Source of the DNA: a virus
Reading direction: 5' to 3' (one strand)
DNA: 40,546 bases
IMG/VR virus record: IMGVR_UViG_3300045282_000157
Location: 1 to 40,546 of that record
Of the stretch, positions 24,891-31,633 are shown one piece after another. Below the pieces are notes generated by a model. That model made no database searches and had not been told where the DNA came from. It worked only from the letters and a program-made list of their open reading frames with translations. Within the stretch, counting starts at the first letter, position 1; the number at the start of each line of letters is the position of its first letter. A program made the translations under genes and the position numbers.

Positions 24891-25167
24891 GGAGCGCGTT
24901 CTCATCCGGGTCACTCGGCAGACTCCCGAACAGCGTGGCGAGGTTGTGGCCGAACACGCCCGCCATGCGTTGCAACGTGGGAAGGTCGGCATCGAAATTT
25001 CCGTTGAGGTACCGACTCACCCATTCCTGATTGCGGTCGATCTGTTCCGCGAAGGACACTTGGGTTGTGCCAGTCGAGCGGAGCCACTGGCGGATTTGTT
25101 GGCGTGCGATCTCATCGATGGGCGGCGGCGCGGGCGACATAGCCTCAACGATAGTCAAATCGTCCAT
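24781..25167 (-). CDS. CI-like repressor, XRE-family helix-turn-helix
   Basis: A 128-residue protein from ATG 25167; ATG 25140 is an alternative. The helix-turn-helix is GTTQVSFAEQIDRNQEWVSRYLNG, given here in parts (QVSFAEQIDRN, WVSRYLNG), followed by LPTLQRMAGVFGHNLATLFG. The C-terminal 45 residues are helical and could dimerise. It lacks the self-cleaving peptidase domain of lambda CI, so induction must differ. Divergent from a second helix-turn-helix gene with palindromes between them, the layout of a lysis/lysogeny switch. No clear ribosome binding site: the message may be nearly leaderless. Confidence 0.82.
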   Translation of the reverse strand: MDDLTIVEAMSPAPPPIDEIARQQIRQWLRSTGTTQVSFAEQIDRNQEWVSRYLNGNFDADLPTLQRMAGVFGHNLATLFGSLPSDPDENALLTMFRGLRLEGRKALLTVLQEWTRAPLNRDRTRTRR

Positions 25168-25181
25168 CGGTCTGCAGCAGA

Positions 25182-25200
25182 CTATACCATAAGCGTATAG
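25182..25200. promoter_or_regulatory. Operator candidate O1 in the switch region
   Basis: CTATAC-7 bases-GTATAG, perfect 6-bp half-sites in 19 bases, 15 bases upstream of the repressor start and overlapping its likely -10 (TATAGT on the minus strand). Confidence 0.6.
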
Positions 25201-25202
25201 CA

Positions 25203-25232
25203 TTGACACCGGTTGTTGCATGAAAGAGTATA
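25203..25232 (+). promoter_or_regulatory. Putative early promoter of the Cro-like gene
   Basis: A perfect TTGACA (25203-25208) with AGTATA (25227-25232) 18 bases downstream. The -10 candidate lies inside palindrome O2. Confidence 0.5.
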
Positions 25233-25242
25233 TGTACTTTCA
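25221..25242. promoter_or_regulatory. Operator candidate O2 in the switch region
   Basis: TGAAAG-10 bases-CTTTCA, perfect 6-bp half-sites in 22 bases, covering the early -10 region. Its half-sites differ from those of O1, so it may serve a different regulator. Confidence 0.5.
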
Positions 25243-25246
25243 GGCA

Positions 25247-25510
25247 ATGACTAAACGATCCCGCACCCCGCGCCGCCCGCCGCCGCGCCGCACGCGCTAC
25301 CAGAACCTCGCCGACTACTTCGCGCGCAGCGGCGATACGCAGGTCAACCTCGCGCGCCGGTTCGACACCTCGCAAGCGCACGTCTCGCGCATCACCTCCG
25401 GGCTAGCCGTGCCGCGCCCGGATCTGGCCCTGCGCATCGCGCAGCACTGCGACATCCCGATCGGATCGTTCGCGCTGGCGTACTGCGCTCGCCGAGGGAC
25501 CGCCGCATGA
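25247..25510 (+). CDS. Cro-like helix-turn-helix regulator
   Basis: An 87-residue protein from ATG 25247; in-frame ATGs at 25220 and 25232 lie within the promoter/operator, so I prefer the last. After a basic Pro/Arg-rich start, the helix-turn-helix reads TQVNLARRFDTSQAHVSRITSG, in parts QVNLARRFDTSQ and HVSRITSG, followed by RPDLALRIAQHCDIPIGSF, the usual XRE continuation. First gene of the rightward early operon. It probably represses the CI-like gene or its own promoter. Confidence 0.8.
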   Translation: MTKRSRTPRRPPPRRTRYQNLADYFARSGDTQVNLARRFDTSQAHVSRITSGLAVPRPDLALRIAQHCDIPIGSFALAYCARRGTAA

Positions 25511-25590
25511 CCACCGCGATCGACGTGCGGCCGCTCGACTCGTTCATCCGTGCGCACGTCGCGCACGAGGTGATGAGCGGAGAAATCTGA
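25507..25590 (+). CDS. Very short coupled reading frame
   Basis: 27 codons starting ATG at the Cro-like stop (ATGA) and ending in TGATG, the start of the next gene. The tight coupling on both sides suggests it is translated: MTTAIDVRPLDSFIRAHVAH, then EVMSGEI. No family known. Confidence 0.45.
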   Translation: MTTAIDVRPLDSFIRAHVAHEVMSGEI

Positions 25591-25820
25591 TGGCCGCGCC
25601 CCTGGCGACCTGCACTGAACCCGTATTCGATCGCCTCTCGCCAGACGAGCAGGAGGTGATCATCGAGGTCGTGGCCGAATGTCTACTCGCACAGGCGCTC
25701 GAGGACCTCGCGAAGAAAAGCGAGCCGACCAGCGACAACCGACCGACGCTCCCGCTGCCAGTGGCGACGACGCCGCCAGCGAGGGCGCACCTGCGACTGG
25801 CGCGATCGCGCCGAGCCTGA
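25590..25820 (+). CDS. Small hypothetical protein overlapping the exonuclease start
   Basis: A 76-residue protein from an ATG coupled by TGATG. Residues 10-45 form an acidic helix (FDRLSPDEQEVIIEVVAECLLAQALEDL). Its 3' 142 bases overlap the next gene in another frame, and its C-terminus is Arg/Pro-rich, as expected of a region constrained by a second frame. Either this gene or the proposed start of the next is partly wrong. Confidence 0.5.
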   Translation: MAAPLATCTEPVFDRLSPDEQEVIIEVVAECLLAQALEDLAKKSEPTSDNRPTLPLPVATTPPARAHLRLARSRRA

Positions 25821-26716
25821 TCACCGAGCCGGGCGTCTACGACATCCCGGCCGCGCACTATCACGCCGACCCCTGCCCGGAGCCGTCGCTCTCGTCCTCC
25901 ATCTGCAAAATGCTGTGTCTGGAATCCGCCGCGCACGCGTTTCATGCGCATCCGCGGCTGAACCCTGGCGCCACCGAGGAGGAAGCGGAGCGGTTCGATA
26001 TCGGGACCGCCGCCCACGCCTTGCTGCTGGAAGGGCGCAGCGCCATCGCGATCATCGAGGCAAAGGACTATCGCACGCTCGACGCGAAGTCACAACGCGA
26101 GGCCGCGTATGCGCGCGGGCTCACGCCGCTCCTGGCGGCACGATGGGCCGAGGTGCAAGCGATGGTCGCGAGCGCCCGCACGCAGCTGCAGGAGCACACC
26201 GACGGCGGCGCCGCGATGTTCACCGAGGGCCAACCCGAGCGCACGCTCGTGTGGCGCGATGGCGATGTCTGGTGCCGCGCGCGACTCGATTGGGTGCGTG
26301 TCGGATCGGTCGCGGGTGTCAGCGTGAACATCGCGGACCCGCTCGCGCGCGCCTGCATCGATGACTACAAGAGCACCGGCGCGACCGCCAATCCCGACGC
26401 GTGGACGCGCAGCCTGTTTTTCGCGGGCTTCGATCTGCAAGCCGCGTGGTACGTGCGCGGGCTCAAGGCGCTGACCGGCGTCGAGGCCACGTTCCGATTC
26501 GCGGTGCAGGAGACTTTTCCGCCGTACGCCCTGGCGGTGATCGGCCTCAATCCAGACGCGCTCCTCCTCGCCGAAAAAAAGTGCCTCTACGCGCTCGACA
26601 AGTGGCGCGAGGCGCGCGCCTCGGGGAAGTGGATCGGGTATCCGCGGCGGACCTGCTACGCGACGCTGCCGCCGATTCACGAATCGTGGTGGCTCGAAAA
26701 GGAGATGACGACGTGA
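25679..26716 (+). CDS. RecE-like exonuclease, PD-(D/E)XK fold
   Basis: A 345-residue protein. After a poorly conserved 48-residue N-terminus, the family opening LITEPGVYDIPAAHYHADP and SLSSSICKMLCLESAAHAF is clear. The catalytic core has RLDWVRV (Asp204) and IDDYKSTG (Asp229, Lys231), followed by LQAAWYVRGLKALTG and FRFAVQETFPPYA. RecE-type enzymes resect double-stranded ends to give 3' overhangs for annealing. No ATG, GTG or TTG exists between 25679 and the conserved core, so I keep ATG 25679. A Sak4-like partner lies 2.3 kb downstream. Confidence 0.85.
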   Translation: MSTRTGARGPREEKRADQRQPTDAPAASGDDAASEGAPATGAIAPSLITEPGVYDIPAAHYHADPCPEPSLSSSICKMLCLESAAHAFHAHPRLNPGATEEEAERFDIGTAAHALLLEGRSAIAIIEAKDYRTLDAKSQREAAYARGLTPLLAARWAEVQAMVASARTQLQEHTDGGAAMFTEGQPERTLVWRDGDVWCRARLDWVRVGSVAGVSVNIADPLARACIDDYKSTGATANPDAWTRSLFFAGFDLQAAWYVRGLKALTGVEATFRFAVQETFPPYALAVIGLNPDALLLAEKKCLYALDKWREARASGKWIGYPRRTCYATLPPIHESWWLEKEMTT

Positions 26717-26940
26717 CCGACACCGAAGCAATGGCGCGGCTCGGGCAAGCGGTCGGCACGTTCCCGGCGCGCGCGCCGCTGCTCGCGTGTCTCGCCGATC
26801 TGCCAGACGAGGCGTGGGCATGGCTGGTGTCTGCCGTGGCGAACGGCATCTGGCCCGAGAGGTTTCAGGAGGAGGACGCGATCGCCGAGGCCCGCGCCTG
26901 CGCCGAGGCGTATCTCGATTCCGACCGCACGGTGTTTTGA
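26713..26940 (+). CDS. Small hypothetical protein
   Basis: A 75-residue, mostly helical, acidic protein from a GTG that overlaps the exonuclease stop (GTGA). Contains LLACLADLPDEAWAWLVSAV and EEDAIAEARACAEAYL. Unknown function; its coupling to the exonuclease suggests co-expression. The 103-base gap after it holds the ribosome binding site GGAGG of the next gene and a possible but unconvincing GTG frame of 35 codons. Confidence 0.55.
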   Translation: MTDTEAMARLGQAVGTFPARAPLLACLADLPDEAWAWLVSAVANGIWPERFQEEDAIAEARACAEAYLDSDRTVF

Positions 26941-27043
26941 GGCGTGACTCGAAAGGAACTGCGTTCACCGGAACCCGACCCGCGCGTGCAACGCGAGTCG
27001 GATTCCATTTCGTCACACGACAACCCCGCAGGAGGGGGCACGC

Positions 27044-27817
27044 ATGGCTAAGAAGCAGGATAGCAGGAAACCGGCGACGCATCAGATCACCGAAGTCATT
27101 CGACTGACCGAAGGTCGCCTAGACGTGTGTCTGGTGGGCAGCAGCGGATTCATTGCCAACCGCATGAGCAACAAGGGACTGCGCGAACTGTTGTTCCCTG
27201 GCGGCGGCCGACAAGGGTTGAAACACGAACCGTTGTTGGAGTACCGCGGCTCGCCCTACACCTTCAAGGACCCCCACGCGCCGACCCTGTTGGCGCACTT
27301 GGCGTCAGCGTTCAAATTGTCGCTGACCAACGCGGCGCTCGACACACAAGGCATGAAGAAAGCCCAAATCGGGCGCCTGGTGTGGGTGGAAGGGGAACTA
27401 ATCCCGATCTACGGGGTGCCGCAAATGTCGATGATGACGGTGCGGTCCGCCGACATCAACCGCACGCCAGACGTTCGCACACGCGCCATTGTGCCGGAGT
27501 GGGCATGTCGAATCACGATCACCTACCCCGAGCAATTGATCAAACCGCAAGCGATCATCAACTTGCTGGCGAATGGTGGCCTGAACCAAGGAGTCGGCGA
27601 CGGTCGACCCGAAAAAGCCAAACTGCACTTCGGCCGGTTCCGACTCACGGACGCGAATGATCCCGATTACAAACGCATCGTGAAAACCGGCGGCCGTGCC
27701 GCGCAGGTCGCGGCCATGGCTGCGGAACCGCCCGTGTGTTACGACGCCGAAACCGAAGAACTGTACGGGTGGTTCGTCGAGGAGCGGAAGCGCCGCGAAC
27801 TGAAGGGAGTCGCGTAG
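27044..27817 (+). CDS. Conserved recombination-region protein, unknown function
   Basis: A 257-residue protein with a strong GGAGG site. Landmarks: GFIANRMSNKGLRELLFPGG, AHLASAFKLSLTNAALD, IPIYGVPQMSMMTVRSADINRTPDVRTRA, CRITITYPEQL, INLLANGGLNQGVGDGRPEK and FGRFRLTD. I recall this overall pattern (an N-R-M-S-K start, a D-VR-RA middle and a G-GDGRPE-FGRF end) in many phages without an assigned activity. The position between exonuclease and Sak4-like ATPase suggests a role in DNA recombination or single-strand handling; that is inference. Confidence 0.75.
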   Translation: MAKKQDSRKPATHQITEVIRLTEGRLDVCLVGSSGFIANRMSNKGLRELLFPGGGRQGLKHEPLLEYRGSPYTFKDPHAPTLLAHLASAFKLSLTNAALDTQGMKKAQIGRLVWVEGELIPIYGVPQMSMMTVRSADINRTPDVRTRAIVPEWACRITITYPEQLIKPQAIINLLANGGLNQGVGDGRPEKAKLHFGRFRLTDANDPDYKRIVKTGGRAAQVAAMAAEPPVCYDAETEELYGWFVEERKRRELKGVA

Positions 27818-27819
27818 TC

Positions 27820-28284
27820 ATGCGTCTGACGCGCGCGCAGATCGCAGCCATCCGATCTCTCGAAAACCGACGCGGCCAACTCACGCCACGGCAAGTCGTC
27901 GCGGCGGCGAAAAATCCGCGGAGCCCGCTGCACTCGTTGTTCGATTGGGATATCCAGCAGGCAGCGGAACACTGGTGGCTGCATCGCGCGCGCGTCGTCA
28001 TCGGCGCTGTGACGATTCAAGTGCAGACCCGCGAGGTCACCTACAAAGCCTCGGCGTACATGGTGGACACCGCCGTCGATGGTCAGGGCTACAGGAGCGT
28101 CGCTGCCCTGAAAACCGACGTGGCGCAAGCGCGCGAGAGTTTGATCTACACGCTGGAAATGGCGGCGGGCCACCTGCGGCGGTCGTTCGATCTGGCCGCG
28201 CCGCTCGGACTCTCTAACGAGATCGATCAACTACTGCACGACATCGCGAGCGTGCAGCGGGTAATCACGACGAAGGCAGCATAG
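27820..28284 (+). CDS. Conserved phage protein, unknown function
   Basis: A 154-residue protein from ATG 27820. The N-terminal pattern LTPRQVVAAAKNPRSPLHSLFDWDIQQAAEHWW followed by ARVVIGAVTIQVQ, quoted here in pieces (LTPRQVVAAA, SPLHSLFDWD), is widespread in phage early regions as I recall. The C-terminal half is helical (VAALKTDVAQARESLIYTLEM). Function unknown. Two bases separate it from the upstream gene. Directly followed by the 5-base periodic tract. Confidence 0.72.
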   Translation: MRLTRAQIAAIRSLENRRGQLTPRQVVAAAKNPRSPLHSLFDWDIQQAAEHWWLHRARVVIGAVTIQVQTREVTYKASAYMVDTAVDGQGYRSVAALKTDVAQARESLIYTLEMAAGHLRRSFDLAAPLGLSNEIDQLLHDIASVQRVITTKAA

Positions 28285-29012
28285 GTGTGGCGGGCCGAGG
28301 CTGGGTCAGGCACCACCAGCCCCGGCGAGGCTCGGCGGGCCGGGCGGGTCAAGGTGGGGCGCGGGCGATCCGGCAAGGATTGGCCGGGCGGGGACTGGAT
28401 TGACAAGGCGCGGCGGCCGCGACGTGGATGCCGTGGCGCGAACTGGCGAGGCGAGGCGCGGCGCGGTCGGGCGGGCGAGGTTGGGCAACGAAAGACCGGG
28501 CGAGGCGCGGCTGGGTCGCGCATGGCGCGGAGCGGCACGGCGAGCACGCCGCGGACTGACGAGCCAAGGGGGAGGAATGGCGAGGCAGGGACTGGCGCGT
28601 CGGCACCGGGCATCACGAGGCAGGCGGGCCGACGCTAGGACAGGTTGGGCCAGGACAGGCGAGGTCCGGATGGGCGGGCGCGGCTAGGTTGGGCCTGTTG
28701 CGGCTCGGTCAGGCGCGGGACGGCGAGGCGTGACATGGCGAGCGCGACAGGGCGTGACGTGGGATCGCATCGAATGGCGAGGCATCGCGGGGCGCGGCAG
28801 GCTAGGCGAGGTATGGCCTCGACAGGCGAGGCGTATCGCGGCAAGGACCGGCGACCCATCGCGGGGTGCGGCAGGTTCGGTCCGGGCTAGGACCGTTCCG
28901 GAATGACACGACAAGGTTCGGCTGGGTCGGGAAAGGCAAGCCGGGCATGAGGTCGCATGGTGAGGCGTGGCGGGGAGCGCATTGTTATGGCGAATGGAGA
29001 GGCGCGGCAGGT
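28285..29012 (+). repeat. G-rich tract with 5-base periodicity, non-coding
   Basis: About 728 bases in which GG recurs every 5 bases (GGCGA, GGCGC, GGCAA, GGTTG and similar blocks). For example G is present at all 12 positions 28682, 28687 ... 28737, at all 12 positions 28865 ... 28920, and at 11 of 12 positions 28445 ... 28500. The phase shifts by one or two bases a few times along the tract. A 5-base period does not fit codons. Frames that stay open here (Gly/Arg/Ala-rich) follow from composition. The tract ends at the start codon of the Sak4-like gene and supplies the bases before it. Confidence 0.85.
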
Positions 29013-29978
29013 ATGGGTTTTACTTTTCGACCGGCAACACGTGAAAACGTCCCGCTGCTGATCGGCCTATCAGGAGGGACCGGCAGCGGGAAAACGTACA
29101 CCGCGATGCGCCTCGCAAAAGGGATCGCCGGCGATCGGCCGTTCGCCGTGATCGACACCGAGGCGTCACGCGCGCGCGCCTACGCTGACGCCTTCCAATT
29201 CGATCACGGTGACCTAACGCCGCCGTTCACGTCGCAGCGGTACGGTGACGCGATCAAAGCCGCCGACGACGCGCACTATCCGGTGATCGTGGTCGATTCG
29301 ATGTCGCACGAGTACGCGGGCGACGGCGGCACGCTCGACCAGCAGGAGGCGGAGCTCGAGCGGATGGCGGGCGACGATTTCAAACGACGCGAGGCGTGCA
29401 AGATGGCGAGTTGGATCAAACCGAAGATGGCCCACAAGCAATTCGTGCAGCGTCTCCTCCAACTGCGTGCGCACCTGATCCTCTGCTTCCGCGCCGAGCC
29501 CAAGATCGAAATGGTCCGCGGCGAAGGCGGCAGGATGGAGATCCGCGAGAAGCAATCGCTCACCGGCCTCAATGGCTGGATTCCGGTCTGTGAAAAAAAC
29601 CTGCCCTACGAACTAACCGCGAGCTTTCTCCTGATGGCCGACAAGCCGGGCGTGCCGCTGCCGATCAAGCTCCAGGCGCAGCACCGCGATCTGTTTCCGC
29701 TCGATCAACCGATCACCGAGGCGTCGGGCGCGCGCCTCGCCGAGTGGGCCGCGGGCGCACCGCCGGATTGGGCGAAGCGGATCGCCGCCGCGCCGTCGGC
29801 CGCGGCGTTGCAGCAAATCGTGCGCGACCTCGATGCCGTGAAAACCTCGCTCACGAAAGAGACGCTCGCCACATTGAAGGCTCACATCAAAGATCGCAGC
29901 AACGCGCTGACGGCGACCGGGAAAAAGAAAGCGGCGGCGCCGGTGACCGCGGGCGATCTGAATTGGGGGAGGCCATGA
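29013..29978 (+). CDS. Sak4-like RecA-fold ATPase (AAA_24)
   Basis: A 321-residue protein. The ATG at 29013 starts the conserved region; the open frame upstream is the periodic tract. Walker A GGTGSGKT (residues 21-28), Walker B VIVVDSMSHE (Asp95), then AWIKPKMAHK-like WIKPKMAHKQFVQRLLQL and LILCFRAEPKIE, and an EIREKQSLTGLNG segment. This is the pattern of AAA_24/Sak4 phage proteins, single-strand annealing proteins related to RecA/Rad51 cores. Together with the RecE-like nuclease it would form the recombination system. C-terminal 60 residues are a helical extension ending in a Lys/Ala tail. Confidence 0.85.
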   Translation: MGFTFRPATRENVPLLIGLSGGTGSGKTYTAMRLAKGIAGDRPFAVIDTEASRARAYADAFQFDHGDLTPPFTSQRYGDAIKAADDAHYPVIVVDSMSHEYAGDGGTLDQQEAELERMAGDDFKRREACKMASWIKPKMAHKQFVQRLLQLRAHLILCFRAEPKIEMVRGEGGRMEIREKQSLTGLNGWIPVCEKNLPYELTASFLLMADKPGVPLPIKLQAQHRDLFPLDQPITEASGARLAEWAAGAPPDWAKRIAAAPSAAALQQIVRDLDAVKTSLTKETLATLKAHIKDRSNALTATGKKKAAAPVTAGDLNWGRP

Positions 29979-30196
29979 GTCGCGGGGACATGCGACGCGC
30001 GGCACAGGCGCGCAGTTCAGCGCCGTTCGAGCGGCACGACGAACCGGAGCCGCCCCTCGGCGCGACCGACACCTGGGACGGGTACTGCGCGGGCAATCGG
30101 TCGGGGCGACACATCCATCCGACAGCGAAGGTCGAGGGGAAGTGGCGCTGTGGATCGTGCGGACAATGGAAGCTCGCCCCGAAGGCCGCGCGATGA
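29975..30196 (+). CDS. Small zinc-ribbon-like protein
   Basis: A 73-residue protein with GGGGGAGG before its ATG (ATGA overlap). The C-terminal half has DGYCAGNRSGRHIHP and WRCGSCGQW, a Cys/His set that may bind zinc. N-terminus basic and Ala-rich. Coupled to the Sak4-like gene and to the next small gene. Unknown function. Confidence 0.6.
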   Translation: MSRGDMRRAAQARSSAPFERHDEPEPPLGATDTWDGYCAGNRSGRHIHPTAKVEGKWRCGSCGQWKLAPKAAR

Positions 30197-30351
30197 CGGT
30201 GCGCACCTGGCTCCGCGAATTCTCCGCTCGCCTGTACTGCGTCGTGCATGGGCACACCGAGGAGTGTCTCATCGAAATCGATCGCATCGTGTTGCGATGC
30301 GTTAACTGTGGGCGCCGCTCGCCGGGCTGGCGCATCTATTCGGAGCGGTGA
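30193..30351 (+). CDS. Small Cys/His protein
   Basis: 52 residues from ATG 30193 (ATGA overlap). YCVVHGHTEECLIEIDRIVL followed by CVNCGRRSPGW suggests a tiny zinc-binding fold with His/Cys and CxxC ligands. I recall similar proteins in phage early regions. Function unknown. Confidence 0.6.
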   Translation: MTVRTWLREFSARLYCVVHGHTEECLIEIDRIVLRCVNCGRRSPGWRIYSER

Positions 30352-30355
30352 TTCG

Positions 30356-30700
30356 ATGCGGATGACTGGCCTCTGGTGGTGGATCGATCGCTGGCGCACG
30401 AGCGATGCGTTTCGCGTGATGACGCTCGAAGAACAGGGTGCGTACCGCAACCTGCTCGATGAGGCCGCCTTGTCGGACGGCGTGTTGCCCAACGACGAGC
30501 GAATCCTGGCGCGCGCGAGCGGTGATGCCACGCGGTGGCCCGACTTACGGGAACGCCTGCTCGCGAAGTTCACCCTCACGCCCGCGGGTTATCGAAATGA
30601 AACACTCGACGCCGTGTTGCGCGAGTCGCGCCTGAGGGCCGACAAGCAACGCCGTTACCGTAACCGCCACAGTAACGGGAAGGCGCAACGTCATGCGTAA
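30356..30700 (+). CDS. DUF1376-type replication protein, N-terminal part (split)
   Basis: A 114-residue protein. WWWIDRWRTSDAFRVMTLEEQGAYRNLLDEA, quoted in parts (WIDRWRTSDAFRVM, LEEQGAYRNLLDEA), then LPNDERILARASG and YRNETLDAVL, is the DUF1376 (YdaU-like) domain found at the N-terminus of phage replication proteins. Full relatives are longer and continue through a variable linker into a helical C-terminus. Here the frame stops at RNRHSNGKAQRHA, and the expected linker and C-terminus continue in the +1 frame from an overlapping ATG. Confidence 0.75.
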   Translation: MRMTGLWWWIDRWRTSDAFRVMTLEEQGAYRNLLDEAALSDGVLPNDERILARASGDATRWPDLRERLLAKFTLTPAGYRNETLDAVLRESRLRADKQRRYRNRHSNGKAQRHA

Positions 30701-31172
30701 CGTCGCGCGTCATGTCGCCAGTAACAACAGGGCACCTCTGGATCTGGATCTGGATCTGGATCTGGATCTGGATCGCGCGGGCGCGTTCGCCCCGTCCGCC
30801 TTTGTACAACCAATTAGAACCTCGGCGCTAAAGCGCCGAATTTTCCACATGTTGAAAAAGGCCCACGATTTCGAAACTCGGTCGCGGCTGCTTGCGCGGA
30901 TTGTGCGCACGTTGCTGGCGTCCGAGACGTTCGACTCGCTCACCGACTTGACCGAGGCGCTGAAGTGTCGGTGCGCACAACTGCGCATCAGCTGGACCCC
31001 CGACGACATCACCGAGGCGTATCGACTGGTCGAATCGAACACGCCGCTCCCCGGCCTGCCGCGACCACGATGGACGGAGGCGCAAAAACGCATGTGGCGT
31101 GAGGAGTGGGCCAAGCGCGAGTTCATCGAGGTCACCGTGTTCGGCGACCGGACGGTTTGGGTTCAGCGGTGA
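30693..31172 (+). CDS. C-terminal part of the split DUF1376-type protein
   Basis: A 159-residue protein whose ATG overlaps the preceding gene's end by 8 bases (ATGCGTAA). It opens with a linker RNVARHVASNNRAP and six Leu-Asp dipeptides, then a helical domain (HMLKKAHDFETRSRLLARIVRTLL, in part) and a basic C-terminus with KRMWREEWAKREF. The linker type and the register suggest that both pieces derive from one gene by a 1-base frame change, or that coupled re-initiation makes two subunits. Confidence 0.65.
   Translation: MRNVARHVASNNRAPLDLDLDLDLDLDRAGAFAPSAFVQPIRTSALKRRIFHMLKKAHDFETRSRLLARIVRTLLASETFDSLTDLTEALKCRCAQLRISWTPDDITEAYRLVESNTPLPGLPRPRWTEAQKRMWREEWAKREFIEVTVFGDRTVWVQR
30737..30774 (+). 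repeat. Hexanucleotide microsatellite (GGATCT)n
   Basis: About six tandem copies of GGATCT encode the (Leu-Asp) linker. Because the unit is 6 bases, slippage would change linker length without changing frame. Confidence 0.9.
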
Positions 31173-31471
31173 GGACCTGGGCGCGCGCGATCGTGCCGAT
31201 GATCTGCGGCGGCTGCAACCGCGAGCTCGCGAAGGGCGATCCGATCCTGATCATCGACTTCACGTATCGGGCGGGTCGGAGCACGCGCCGGTCGCGGTGT
31301 GATCGCTGCGAAGGGCCCGCCCCTCCGGATCTGCCGGCGTTCATCGAACGTTCGAACGTGATTACTCCGACACCGCTGAAAAAAATTGCGACGGTGCTGC
31401 CGTTCGGCAGATCACTGGCCGATTGGCGCGCGCGACAGAGCGGCGAGCGCGAGCCCGGCGAGGAGGGCTGA
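31169..31471 (+). CDS. Small protein with two CxxC motifs
   Basis: 100 residues from a GTG that overlaps the preceding stop (GTGA). MICGGCNRELAKGDPILIID and SRCDRCEGPAPPD form a likely zinc ribbon. The C-terminal 45 residues are basic (LKKIATVLPFGRSLADWRAR). Unknown function; perhaps nucleic-acid binding. Confidence 0.62.
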   Translation: MRTWARAIVPMICGGCNRELAKGDPILIIDFTYRAGRSTRRSRCDRCEGPAPPDLPAFIERSNVITPTPLKKIATVLPFGRSLADWRARQSGEREPGEEG

Positions 31472-31474
31472 CCG

Positions 31475-31633
31475 ATGTACGACCCCGAATGTGAAACGCT
31501 CGCCGAGCATTTTCTCCAAGACGACGATTACACGAAGTACACGAAGGCGAAGCACGAAGCGCGCGTGCGTTCACTGGCTCAGGCGATCCAAGACGCGGTC
31601 GAAGAATGGACCTCCGAGCGCGAGGACGACTGA
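31475..31633 (+). CDS. Conserved 52-residue phage protein
   Basis: ATG after AGGAGG. The sequence YDPECETLAEHFLQDDD and a helix VRSLAQAIQDAVEEW is a pattern I recall from many phages, always tiny and of unknown role. Stop overlaps the next ATG (TGATG). Confidence 0.72.
   Translation: MYDPECETLAEHFLQDDDYTKYTKAKHEARVRSLAQAIQDAVEEWTSEREDD

Noticed and set aside
26944-27051. GTG frame of 35 codons between the 75-residue and 257-residue proteins
   Set aside because: Product is polar without pattern, no ribosome site precedes it, and the stretch is better explained as a leader with the GGAGG of the next gene.
28285-28905. Arg/Gly/Ala-rich open frames in the 5-base periodic tract (both strands)
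   Set aside because: The period is 5 bases, several frames are open at once because stop codons are rare in this composition, and no ribosome site or conserved pattern is seen.
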